From the NCBI GenBank assembly GCA_900769635.1, contig CAAGHJ010000014.1, forward strand, positions 1 through 64,000: DNA of 64,000 bases, written 5' to 3'. Of the stretch, positions 10,233-17,812 are shown piece after piece; within the stretch, counting starts at the first letter, position 1; each line of letters opens with the position of its first letter. Source of the stretch: Bacilli bacterium (GTDB taxonomy: Bacteria; Bacillota_I; Bacilli_A; RF39; UBA660). Below the pieces are notes generated by a model. That model ran no database searches and had not been told where the DNA came from. It worked only from the letters and a program-made list of their open reading frames with translations. A program made the position numbers and the translations under genes.

Positions 10233-11189
10233 ATGAGAAAAAACAATGAAGAAATAATACAAAAAGAACAAGAATTAATAAAAAGTATAAATAACTTAAA
10301 TAATAGTATCAATCAAAAGAAAACAGATATTGAGGAATTAGAAGTTACTCCCAAAATGAAATTTATAAGAGAACAAATAAAAGTATTAAAAGAAAAAAAA
10401 TCTTTACTCAAAAAAGATGCTCGAAAGGACCCAGCATTTATGTCAACTAATGAAATAATACTATCACTAGGAGTAGCCCTTATGATTACATCATTAATTG
10501 TTATTTTCCTAAAAAATCCAGTATTATATGCAGCAATAGTTATACCAACAACTATTGGAGCTATTAAGTTTCGAAAAAATATTAATTGGATTTTAAAATA
10601 TTTTATAACAGATGTCAAGATGAATAGATTATCAGTAATTAATAACATTCTTACAAAAATAAGAAAAAATATGACAAAGAAAATTACAAAAGAACACTAT
10701 AATGAGTTACATAGATACGAAAAAATTAAAGAATTAAACATAAATGAGTTAGTAGAATTAAAAGAAAAACAACTAGAAACATACAATAAAGAAAAAGAAA
10801 GAAGAGAAGAAGTAACAACTCTTGAAAAAGCCATAAATCTCATAGATACAATTGTCCTTAATAAAAGTTTCAAAAAAAATATAGAAGATATTAATAATGT
10901 TTCTTTAATGCTAAGTGGATATGTTAAAACATTAGATATACCAGTTCAATTAGAATTAACTGAAAGAATAGCATTCCATTATGAAAATGCTATAAAATTA
11001 GCTATAGAAAGTGGTGACTTAGACAAAATGACACTAAGAACAATTCATCATTCTTATATAACCAACATTTTACTAAATAACGGATTATCAGTAAAAGAAA
11101 TAAAAGAAAGTAAAAATATAACAGATACACTTATAAAAACATTACAAAAAGAACCAGTTAAATCAAAGACAAGAACAAAACAGAGGTAA
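10233..11189 (+). CDS. Unknown coiled-coil membrane protein, paralogue of next gene
   Basis: Not recognised. 318 residues. Residues 1-65 are charged and predicted coiled coil (ELIKSINNLNNSINQKKTDIEE). Residues about 80-115 form two close membrane helices (IILSLGVALMITSLIVIFL, VLYAAIVIPTTIGAI). A lysine-rich cytosolic part follows, ending in a helical domain (IDTIVLNKSFKKNIEDIN ... TIHHSYITNILLNN). That last domain is clearly related to the end of the next gene, which begins 3 bases downstream. The two are probably co-transcribed and may form a heteromer at the membrane (inference). A consensus promoter suggests vegetative expression. Confidence 0.6.
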   Translation: MRKNNEEIIQKEQELIKSINNLNNSINQKKTDIEELEVTPKMKFIREQIKVLKEKKSLLKKDARKDPAFMSTNEIILSLGVALMITSLIVIFLKNPVLYAAIVIPTTIGAIKFRKNINWILKYFITDVKMNRLSVINNILTKIRKNMTKKITKEHYNELHRYEKIKELNINELVELKEKQLETYNKEKERREEVTTLEKAINLIDTIVLNKSFKKNIEDINNVSLMLSGYVKTLDIPVQLELTERIAFHYENAIKLAIESGDLDKMTLRTIHHSYITNILLNNGLSVKEIKESKNITDTLIKTLQKEPVKSKTRTKQR

Positions 11190-11191
11190 AA

Positions 11192-11758
11192 ATGAAAGAA
11201 CTAAAAATTATAAAGTTACTAAAAAAATTAATTTTTAAACAAAAACTAACAGCAGAAGAAAATACAATCTCCCAAATTACAAGTCCTGAGGAAACAATAA
11301 CATCAGTAAATAATCAAGTACATTCAGTAAATTCAAACCCAAATTATGATACCATAGATAAAATACAAACACTAGCTAATAATTTACATTCAGAAGACCA
11401 AGAAAAATTAAAAAACATAATTCTTTTAATAGATACAATCTATCTAGAAGAAAGTTTTGCCGAAAACATAAAATATCTAGAAGAAATAAATGACCAAATT
11501 AGTAAAATAACAACTAACTTCAATCCCCAAAATAAAAAACAAATAGAAACAAAAATAACTGAAAAATACCAAGAAGCAATACAGGAATCCATTTTAAATA
11601 AAGACTTTGAAGAAAAAGTACTAAGAAAAATACCTACAAAATATATAATAAATATCTTTATGAAAAACAGTTCTACCGAAATAACAGATCCATATAAAAT
11701 AGTTGCCAAAAAAGTAGAAGAAGAACATACAAAAATGAAAGTACTAGGCCATTTCTAG
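11192..11758 (+). CDS. Unknown soluble protein sharing C-terminal domain with upstream gene
   Basis: Not recognised. 188 residues, no membrane helix. Residues about 70-165 (LIDTIYLEESFAENIKYLEE ... IPTKYIINIFMKN) align by eye with the C-terminal domain of the gene just upstream (IDTIVLNKSFKKNIEDIN ... IHHSYITNILLNN). The N-terminal 60 residues are polar and low complexity. AGAGG overlapping the upstream stop serves as ribosome binding site, so translation is probably coupled. The stop codon lies inside the terminator stem at 11742-11767, which ends this two-gene unit. Confidence 0.6.
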   Translation: MKELKIIKLLKKLIFKQKLTAEENTISQITSPEETITSVNNQVHSVNSNPNYDTIDKIQTLANNLHSEDQEKLKNIILLIDTIYLEESFAENIKYLEEINDQISKITTNFNPQNKKQIETKITEKYQEAIQESILNKDFEEKVLRKIPTKYIINIFMKNSSTEITDPYKIVAKKVEEEHTKMKVLGHF

Positions 11759-11767
11759 TATTTTTTT
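11742..11767 (+). terminator. Terminator overlapping stop codon
   Basis: TACTAG pairs with CTAGTA around a seven-base loop and is followed by seven T. Confidence 0.7.
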
Positions 11768-11781
11768 CTTTTTCAAAAGCC

Positions 11782-11810
11782 TTGCAATTAAATTTAACTT
11801 ATGATATCAT
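11782..11810 (+). promoter_or_regulatory. Promoter of TasA-like gene
   Basis: TTGCAA, 17 bases, TATCAT with extended TGA. The same TTG-17-TGN-TATCAT form stands before the Tad operon (36129) and the second TasA-like gene (40717). Confidence 0.65.
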
Positions 11811-11840
11811 TATATTAGAAAAAATAAAGAGGTGACCATA

Positions 11841-12401
11841 GTGAAAGATCAAACCGATAAAAAAAATATGTATTATATAATAATGCTCGTAATGACACTA
11901 ATAATAATGCTAATAGGAGTAACATTTGCCCTTTATGGAATGCTAAAGTCCGCCGAAAAAGATTCCACTAAACTATATACCGGTAAAATAGAAATCAATT
12001 ACAAAGACGGAACCTATATCAAAAATCCCAATTTATGGCCAACTACCGAACCATCTTTCTATGTAACATCGGATAAAGTATACAAAAATAACTTTTCAGT
12101 AATAAGTAGTAGCACTATTGACCAAACAATAGACATAAAATTAAATATAAAAATTAACGAATTCTCTAATGATACCCTAAAATATGCCCTTTATAACTCC
12201 AAAGGAGATAAACTAAATACTGGAACTATTCCAAATACCGGAAGCATTACAATTTTATCAAATAACTATCTAGCCAAAGATGCAGTCGCCGACTACACAC
12301 TAATAATATGGCTTGATGAAAAAAACTATAATCAAAATAACGAACAAGGAAAAAAAATACAAGCCACTATTGAAGTAAATGCACAGCAAATCAAATACTA
12401 A
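11841..12401 (+). CDS. TasA/camelysin-like secreted surface protein
   Basis: About 186 residues. One N-terminal hydrophobic segment (YYIIMLVMTLIIMLIGVTFAL) acts as signal or anchor, followed by a beta-rich exported part. The stretch GVTFALYGMLKSAEKDS ... TGKIEI has the layout seen at the SipW-processing end of TasA/CalY proteins, and it matches the protein at 40774. Both end with a shared motif (D..N.NNEQGKKIQATIEVNAQ here; D..QDEEQGKEFSATASIDVAG there). No SipW-type peptidase is visible in the window. The GTG at 11841 has AGGTG six bases upstream; a GTG three codons earlier is less likely. Fibre subunit or pilin is inference. Confidence 0.55.
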   Translation: MKDQTDKKNMYYIIMLVMTLIIMLIGVTFALYGMLKSAEKDSTKLYTGKIEINYKDGTYIKNPNLWPTTEPSFYVTSDKVYKNNFSVISSSTIDQTIDIKLNIKINEFSNDTLKYALYNSKGDKLNTGTIPNTGSITILSNNYLAKDAVADYTLIIWLDEKNYNQNNEQGKKIQATIEVNAQQIKY

Positions 12402-12414
12402 GATTTGCTTTTTT
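12386..12414 (+). terminator. Terminator overlapping gene end
   Basis: GCAAATC pairs with GATTTGC across the stop codon, then six T. Confidence 0.75.
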
Positions 12415-12457
12415 CTTTTCTTTATGGTATAATACCTTCCTGCTAAGGAGGAAAAAT

Positions 12458-13156
12458 ATGAAAATAGATGTATCAAAACTAAAACCATTAGAACACGGTG
12501 AAGGCAAATTTGGAAAATGCTATATATTAGATGAAGAAACTATCTATAAAGAATTTAAACCCGTTATAGAAGAAGAATTAATAATTTGCAGAGAAAGTTT
12601 AGTACCGTTAGTTGAAAAAGAAAATGAAACATTTATATTACCAAGATACTTAAATTGTGAAGACAAAATATTACTTGGATATACTATGAGATATATAAAT
12701 GCTCCCTGTCTAAGAAGATTAGGCCATAACATATCCTTATCAAAATTAGCCCTTGCAACTCCAAAAGTATATCAAGATATAGACAACTTATCAAATAACA
12801 AGATAATTACAGCTGATGTAAACGATAGAAATATACTATTTGATGAAAATATCCATATAATCGATTCAGATTTTTATACCATAGGAGATAACCCCTCTAA
12901 AATATTATTAGAAAATCGAAAAAATTATAACAACGCTATAATGTCATATATATGCGAAACAAGTATGACAAAAAATGAAATAGAAAAATTTATTATGAGT
13001 GACTTTTATCTAAAATACCTCTATAACCTTCTCGAAAGTGGAGGTTCCAAAGAAGCAATGGTGGAATTTCTTACAATTCTTAAAATGAAGGTAAGTGAGT
13101 ATGCCGATAGAGAAGTCGATAACCTAAAAGACGTATATAAAATACTAAAAAAATAA
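12458..13156 (+). CDS. Small protein-kinase-like protein
   Basis: 232 residues with a shortened kinase-like fold. A glycine-rich loop (GEGKFGKCYIL) at residue 14 is followed by a Lys at IYKEFK. The catalytic-loop-like stretch ADVNDRNILFDENIHIIDSDFY near residue 120 resembles HxDxxxxN plus the DFG/DFD aspartate; the usual His is replaced. The C-terminal half is helical. Substrate unknown. It sits alone between two terminators, upstream of spoVS. It could also be an aminoglycoside phosphotransferase-like or HPr-kinase-unrelated pseudo-kinase. AAGGAGG precedes the start. Confidence 0.55.
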   Translation: MKIDVSKLKPLEHGEGKFGKCYILDEETIYKEFKPVIEEELIICRESLVPLVEKENETFILPRYLNCEDKILLGYTMRYINAPCLRRLGHNISLSKLALATPKVYQDIDNLSNNKIITADVNDRNILFDENIHIIDSDFYTIGDNPSKILLENRKNYNNAIMSYICETSMTKNEIEKFIMSDFYLKYLYNLLESGGSKEAMVEFLTILKMKVSEYADREVDNLKDVYKILKK

Positions 13157-13170
13157 TTTAGTATTTTTTT
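13141..13170 (+). terminator. Terminator
   Basis: AATACTAAA pairs with TTTAGTATT across the stop codon, then a T run. Confidence 0.75.
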
Positions 13171-13209
13171 CTTCTCTATACATATATTTAACTAGAAAGG
13201 AATGATAAA

Positions 13210-13470
13210 ATGGAAACACTAAAAGTATCATCAAAGTCAAATCCAAGTTCAGTAGCTGGAGCATTAGCCAATGTTTTTAGAGAGAAAGACAGCGTAGAAG
13301 TGCAAGCTGTAGGAGCAGGAGCCCTTAATCAGGCCATAAAAGCTATAGCTATAGCTAGAGGTTTTGTTGCACCTACCGGAAAAAATCTCGTTTGCATTCC
13401 AGCATTTACCGATATAACCATCGACGGAGACGAACGAACTGCTATAAAACTAATCGTAGAGGCAAAATAA
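13210..13470 (+). CDS. spoVS: Stage V sporulation protein S
   Basis: An 86-residue Alba-like protein almost identical in pattern to SpoVS. It begins METLKVSSKSNPSSVAGALAN and has the family core VGAGALNQAIKAIAIARGF. In Bacillus it is needed for normal septum and coat development and may bind nucleic acid. Full length, one promoterless-looking unit with AAAGGAATG before the start and a terminator overlapping the stop. It opens a small spore block with the cotJ genes. Confidence 0.95.
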   Translation: METLKVSSKSNPSSVAGALANVFREKDSVEVQAVGAGALNQAIKAIAIARGFVAPTGKNLVCIPAFTDITIDGDERTAIKLIVEAK

Positions 13471-13481
13471 CCTCTTTTTTT
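13458..13481 (+). terminator. Terminator of spoVS
   Basis: AGAGG pairs with CCTCT around a short loop containing the stop codon, followed by a long T run. Confidence 0.7.
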
Positions 13482-13514
13482 CATATAATTGCCCATTCTC
13501 AAATCTAGGAAAAA

Positions 13515-13522
13515 CATACTAT
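13515..13522 (+). promoter_or_regulatory. Candidate sigma-E -10 box for cotJ
   Basis: CATACTAT resembles the sigma-E -10 consensus and lies 19 bases upstream of the cotJ start. cotJ is known to be sigma-E dependent in Bacillus. A clear -35 was not found, so this is tentative. Confidence 0.3.
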
Positions 13523-13540
13523 ATAGGGAAGGGAGAAAAA

Positions 13541-14038
13541 ATGAATAATTTTGAAAATTTTTTTAATATGTCGCCAGCTGGTGATATGAATTATGTAACC
13601 GATATAAATAAAATGATGACAGATATGAACTACCAAAATATGCCAACTCAAATGCCTTATAAGCCCACTAGTTCAAGTACCGCTTCATCTTTAACCAATC
13701 CTGATATCGGTTTCAAACGAGGAAATATGTTTAACAATCAATATGAAGAGTATAAAGGATATATGCCCGCTTCGCTAAACCCTACGGGAGCCCAAGAAAA
13801 AGAATTAAACACCCTAAGGGAACTAAAATTCGCTCTAGTTGATTTAGACCTCTATTTAGATACACATCCCAATGATACCGAAACAATCAATATCTATAAT
13901 ACATATCTAAATGAAGAAAAAAGACTATGCAGTGAATACGAAAGAAAATATGGCCCCCTCACCCTAGATAGTCCCTATCTATTAAATAGAACGTGGCTTT
14001 GGAGTGAAGGAAAATGGCCTTGGGAGGCGAGAATATAA
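13541..14038 (+). CDS. cotJB: CotJA-like/CotJB spore coat fusion
   Basis: 165 residues. The C-terminal part (about 88-165) is CotJB: LRELKFALVDLDLYLDTHP, then YERKYGPL, ending LWSEGKWPWEARI. In the middle, IGFKRGNMFNNQYEEYKGYMP (residues 56-76) has the spacing of the CotJA signature (G-x-x-RG-x-x-F then Y-x-x-YK). The first 50 residues are Met/Asn/Ser-rich and unrecognised. Normal CotJB is about 85-90 residues, so this looks like cotJA joined in frame to cotJB. The gene overlaps cotJC by one base (TAATG), so the two are coupled. It belongs to the inner spore coat. Confidence 0.8.
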   Translation: MNNFENFFNMSPAGDMNYVTDINKMMTDMNYQNMPTQMPYKPTSSSTASSLTNPDIGFKRGNMFNNQYEEYKGYMPASLNPTGAQEKELNTLRELKFALVDLDLYLDTHPNDTETINIYNTYLNEEKRLCSEYERKYGPLTLDSPYLLNRTWLWSEGKWPWEARI

Positions 14039-14595
14039 TGTGGAAATATGAAAAAATGTTACAATATCCCGTAAATATAAAAAAGAAAAATTTAAAATTT
14101 GCTAAATATCTAATAACACAATACGGAGGCAGTAATGGTGAGCTAGCAGCAGCCCTAAGATACCTAAATCAAAGATATACAATGCCAGATAGTAGGGGAA
14201 AAGCACTACTTACAGATATAGGAACAGAAGAATTAGGCCATGTTGAAATGATATCAGCAATGGAATATCAACTATTACAAGGAGCAACCCCCAAAGAATT
14301 AGAAGAAGCCGGTCTTGGAAGTAACTACGCTGAACATCGAACATCACTATATCCAACCGATTCAAATGGAGTCCCATTCACAGTATCATATTTTGCAACT
14401 ACTGGTGATCCCATTGCTGACCTATCCGAAGATATGGCTGCTGAACAAAAAGCTCGAGCCGTATATGAAAGCCTAATAAATCTAACAAACGACCCCGATA
14501 TCGTCGGACCACTTCTATTTCTAAGGCAAAGAGAAGTAATACACTTCAATAGATTTAAAGAATTATACGACTATTATAAAAAAACCACCAAATAA
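14038..14595 (+). CDS. cotJC: Spore coat protein CotJC, manganese catalase-like
   Basis: 185 residues with the CotJC beginning MWKYEKMLQYPV. It is a ferritin-like manganese-catalase fold: EELGHVEMISAMEYQLL and AAEQKARAVYESL, then FLRQREVIHFNRFKELYD, supply Glu/His metal ligands. It lies in the spore coat and probably detoxifies peroxide (family knowledge). The ATG at 14038 overlaps the cotJB stop. An upstream in-frame Met at 14014 would add MALGGENI and is unlikely. Confidence 0.95.
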   Translation: MWKYEKMLQYPVNIKKKNLKFAKYLITQYGGSNGELAAALRYLNQRYTMPDSRGKALLTDIGTEELGHVEMISAMEYQLLQGATPKELEEAGLGSNYAEHRTSLYPTDSNGVPFTVSYFATTGDPIADLSEDMAAEQKARAVYESLINLTNDPDIVGPLLFLRQREVIHFNRFKELYDYYKKTTK

Positions 14596-14599
14596 CAAA

Positions 14600-14627
14600 G
14601 AATTTTCTCAATAAGGGAAAATTTTTT
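14600..14627 (+). terminator. Terminator of cotJ operon
   Basis: AATTTTC pairs with GAAAATT, followed by T run. Confidence 0.7.
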
Positions 14628-14662
14628 AATTACCACTTCCCGTAGGGCTCACCAAAAAACTA

Positions 14663-14691
14663 TTGAAAATATCCCCATACTATGATAAAAT
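14663..14691 (+). promoter_or_regulatory. Sigma-A promoter of GH31 gene
   Basis: TTGAAA, 17 bases, TAAAAT with extended TGA. A GC-rich mini-palindrome stands just upstream at 14638-14648. Confidence 0.7.
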
Positions 14692-14719
14692 GATATTAAA
14701 GTAAGGATAGGTGATACGT

Positions 14720-17038
14720 ATGAATAATACCAATAATCAAAATCAGGTAGAGGAACAAAAAGGACTTTCTCCCACTCAAAATATAGTAAAAGGGGACAAA
14801 TACCGCTTTACCATATTAACACCAAGACTAGTAAGACTAGAATATAACAAAGACGGATACTTTATAGATAACCCCTCTAGTCTTGCTATAAATAGAAATC
14901 TAGGCATAAATAACTATAACGTTACCGAAAGCAATATACTTCTCGAAATAAAAACCCAGTATTTTACACTAACCTATGTAAAAAATAAACCCTTCAAAGT
15001 AGGAAAAATAGCCGGATCTTCTACCCTAAAAGTAGTTCTAAACGATACCGATAGAGAGTGGTACTATGATCATCCCGAAGCCCGAAATTTCGGAGCCTGC
15101 ACTTATGACCTTGAAAAAGAAGGCCCCCTAAGACTAGATAAAGGCTTATATTCCCTCGACGGTTTTGCCAGTATTGACGACTCTAACACCCTAATTTTAG
15201 AAAACGGTTCGTATATCAAAAGACCCGAAGGAGGTACCGATATCTATCTCTTTATGTATAAACGCGATTTCGGATTATGCCTCGATGACTATTACCACCT
15301 AACAGGTTACCCAGCAAGTATTCCAAGATACGCTCTCGGACCATGGTGGTATAAAAACGATCGCTATACCGCTCCCGATATAGCAGATGTTGTCAAAAAG
15401 TTCAGTGATGAAAAGCTCCCCATTTCTGTATTTCTATTAGGTGATAAGTGGCATACCTCTCCCAATAACTATCAAATAGATCCAACTATTCTAGGTAGCG
15501 GTATTGAAGTAGCAAAATATTTGAAGCAAAACAATATAGCCCTTGGACTTACCATAGATCCATCTCTTCCCCTAACACCCGAAGACCCAAATTACGCTGA
15601 AATAAACAAATACATTCAAACATCCGGTCCCATCAACTTAACCCCAATGGATATGACAAAACTAACCCTATACATAAATAATATTATATCTCCCCTCCAA
15701 AAAGTAGGTGTAAGTTTCTTCAATATCGATTACAATAATGAGAAAGATAAAAATACCCTTTGGCTTTTAGACCATTACCATTATCAAAAATCACATCTCA
15801 TTCTAACCCGTAACGCCGGCATCGCTCCCCATCGCTATCCCATTACATACACAGGAAAAACCAAAATCAGCTGGAATACCCTAAGTATCCTTCCATATTA
15901 CAACCTATCCTGTGCAAACATCGGACTTTCTTGGATCGCTCACGCCATTGGCGGGTTTCATAATGGAATAGAAAATCCCGAATTATACATAAGATATATT
16001 CAGTTCGGTGTCTTCAGTCCCATCTTCCTTTTAGCAAGCGAAACCGGTAAATACTACAAAAGAGAACCATGGAAATGGAATAGCCTCATTCAAAGCGTTA
16101 TAAAAAAATATATGATTCTAAGAAATAGCCTCGTTCCATATCTCTTTTCCGAAGGACATAAGTACACAACCAAAGGCATAACCCTAATTAAACCCCTTTA
16201 CTACGAAAATCCCAAAATCTATGACGAACCCAATTACAAATCCCAGTACTACTTCACTGACCAAATTCTTGTCTCTCCAATAACAAAAAAGAAAAACCCC
16301 ATTATGAATAGAGTAGTGCAAAAACTATATATACCAAATGGACTATGGTACGACTTTTTTACCGGAAAAAAATACCACGGCGATAAATACTATAGCAGTT
16401 TCTATAAAGACGAAGATTATCCCGTTTTCTGTAAAGCCGGCACCATCCTGCCCCTGTCCCTAGATAACACCACTAGCCTTCCCCAAAATATGGAAATAAC
16501 CATTTTCCCAGGAGCCTCAAACACTTATGAACTATACGAAGAAGTAGAAGGACGCCATCTTTTAACCATCATCACATACACCTACGAAAAAAATAAATAC
16601 ACCCTCAACCTAAGCCCCAAAGAAGGAATGCCTGCCATCATTGGCAAAAGAAATTATACCCTTCGCTTCAAAAACATAAAACTAACCACAGGCATCACTG
16701 TAACATCCTCAGGTACATCCATAGAATTCACTCCTGAGGTCGATCATAACGATTTACTCATAAAAATAAAAGAAATTTCTGGAACATCCATATTAAATGT
16801 CGTTATCACGGGTGAAAACATCGAAATAACAACCGAAAGAGTAATAAACGAAGAAATAGAAAGCATTCTCGAAGATCTAGAAATAGAAACAAGTCTTAAA
16901 GAAAAAATAGATAGCATCATATTTAGCACCCTTTCCATAAAAAAGAAACGAATAGCCATTCGTAAACTAAAAAGAAAAGGCCTCGAAAGCAAATTCATAA
17001 CAATGTTTATAAGCCTTCTCGAATATATAGAAGAATAA
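14720..17038 (+). CDS. Glycoside hydrolase family 31 protein, possibly inactive
   Basis: 772 residues: N-terminal beta domain, a GH31 (alpha-glucosidase type) barrel, and a beta-rich end plus a helical tail. Family landmarks are ALGPWWYKNDRY, FFNIDYNNEKD, LTRNAGIAPHRYP and ENPELYIRYIQFGVFSP. By eye the nucleophile Asp remains (D337). The acid/base Asp of the SGD motif is replaced (YTGK, K380). The Asp of DIGG is Ala (HAIGGF, A409), and the RxHS substrate motif reads LLAS. The protein may therefore bind glycan without cutting it. No signal peptide is visible. AGGTGAT fixes the ATG at 14720; GTG at 14711 is less likely. It lies just downstream of the cotJ operon but has its own vegetative promoter. 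Confidence 0.75.
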   Translation: MNNTNNQNQVEEQKGLSPTQNIVKGDKYRFTILTPRLVRLEYNKDGYFIDNPSSLAINRNLGINNYNVTESNILLEIKTQYFTLTYVKNKPFKVGKIAGSSTLKVVLNDTDREWYYDHPEARNFGACTYDLEKEGPLRLDKGLYSLDGFASIDDSNTLILENGSYIKRPEGGTDIYLFMYKRDFGLCLDDYYHLTGYPASIPRYALGPWWYKNDRYTAPDIADVVKKFSDEKLPISVFLLGDKWHTSPNNYQIDPTILGSGIEVAKYLKQNNIALGLTIDPSLPLTPEDPNYAEINKYIQTSGPINLTPMDMTKLTLYINNIISPLQKVGVSFFNIDYNNEKDKNTLWLLDHYHYQKSHLILTRNAGIAPHRYPITYTGKTKISWNTLSILPYYNLSCANIGLSWIAHAIGGFHNGIENPELYIRYIQFGVFSPIFLLASETGKYYKREPWKWNSLIQSVIKKYMILRNSLVPYLFSEGHKYTTKGITLIKPLYYENPKIYDEPNYKSQYYFTDQILVSPITKKKNPIMNRVVQKLYIPNGLWYDFFTGKKYHGDKYYSSFYKDEDYPVFCKAGTILPLSLDNTTSLPQNMEITIFPGASNTYELYEEVEGRHLLTIITYTYEKNKYTLNLSPKEGMPAIIGKRNYTLRFKNIKLTTGITVTSSGTSIEFTPEVDHNDLLIKIKEISGTSILNVVITGENIEITTERVINEEIESILEDLEIETSLKEKIDSIIFSTLSIKKKRIAIRKLKRKGLESKFITMFISLLEYIEE

Positions 17039-17101
17039 CCCTTGCCATTAAGGCTCTTTTCCTCTATAATAGTATAGAAAGCAAAAAGAGGAAGTGATAC
17101 A

Positions 17102-17731
17102 ATGAATTTTACCTATAATAACAGAACTTACCCCGTTAAAATAACCAAAAAAAATAACAAAAACACCTATCTAAGATACACAAATGGTACCATAAACGTC
17201 ACATCTCCCCCTTACGTAACCACCTTCGAAATAGAAAAAATAATCAAAAATAACGAAAAAACAATAATAAAGTGGATAGAAAAAGAGGCCCAGAACACTC
17301 CCGAATCCGGCACTATAACCATTTTCGGAAAAAAATATAAAGTCGTAATAGAAAATTCTCATAAGTTCTCTATCTTAGGTAATAAAATATACACATCAAG
17401 CGAAAAAGAACTAACCAAATACATAGATAACTACCTCAAAATCACTTACCAAAATCACCTAGATTACTGGTATAATAAATACGAAGAAAAAATCCCCCTT
17501 CCCAATTTAAAAATAAGAAAAATGAAATCAAGATGGGGAGTATGCAATATAAAAAACAATAACGTAACCCTAAATAGCGAACTAATAAAATACAATATAG
17601 AATGCTTAGACTACGTCATAATTCACGAATTAAGCCACTTCATACACTTCAATCATTCCCAAGAATTCTGGAATCAGGTAGCAAAATATTGCCCAAACTA
17701 TAAGAAAATTCGCCAAAATTTACGAAATTAA
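17102..17731 (+). CDS. YgjP-type metallopeptidase (DUF45)
   Basis: A 209-residue zinc metalloprotease-like protein. The active-site stretch IIHELSHFIHFNHSQEFW has HExxH (HELSH) and a downstream His. KMKSRWGVCN before it is the other conserved block of YgjP/SprT-like DUF45 proteins. Such genes often accompany type I restriction loci, but no restriction gene is nearby here. Soluble, no signal. Start supported by GAGGAAGTGATACA. Confidence 0.85.
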   Translation: MNFTYNNRTYPVKITKKNNKNTYLRYTNGTINVTSPPYVTTFEIEKIIKNNEKTIIKWIEKEAQNTPESGTITIFGKKYKVVIENSHKFSILGNKIYTSSEKELTKYIDNYLKITYQNHLDYWYNKYEEKIPLPNLKIRKMKSRWGVCNIKNNNVTLNSELIKYNIECLDYVIIHELSHFIHFNHSQEFWNQVAKYCPNYKKIRQNLRN

Positions 17732-17751
17732 AGAAAAAAACAAAAAAATAT

Positions 17752-17780
17752 TTGCTTTTTCTCTTTTTTTGTGCTATTAT
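17752..17780 (+). promoter_or_regulatory. Sigma-A promoter of adhesin-sortase cassette
   Basis: TTGCTT, 17 bases, TATTAT with extended TGC, 33 bases before the adhesin start. Confidence 0.65.
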
Positions 17781-17812
17781 AGAAATCGTTAAACTTTTAA
17801 GGGGGAATTATT

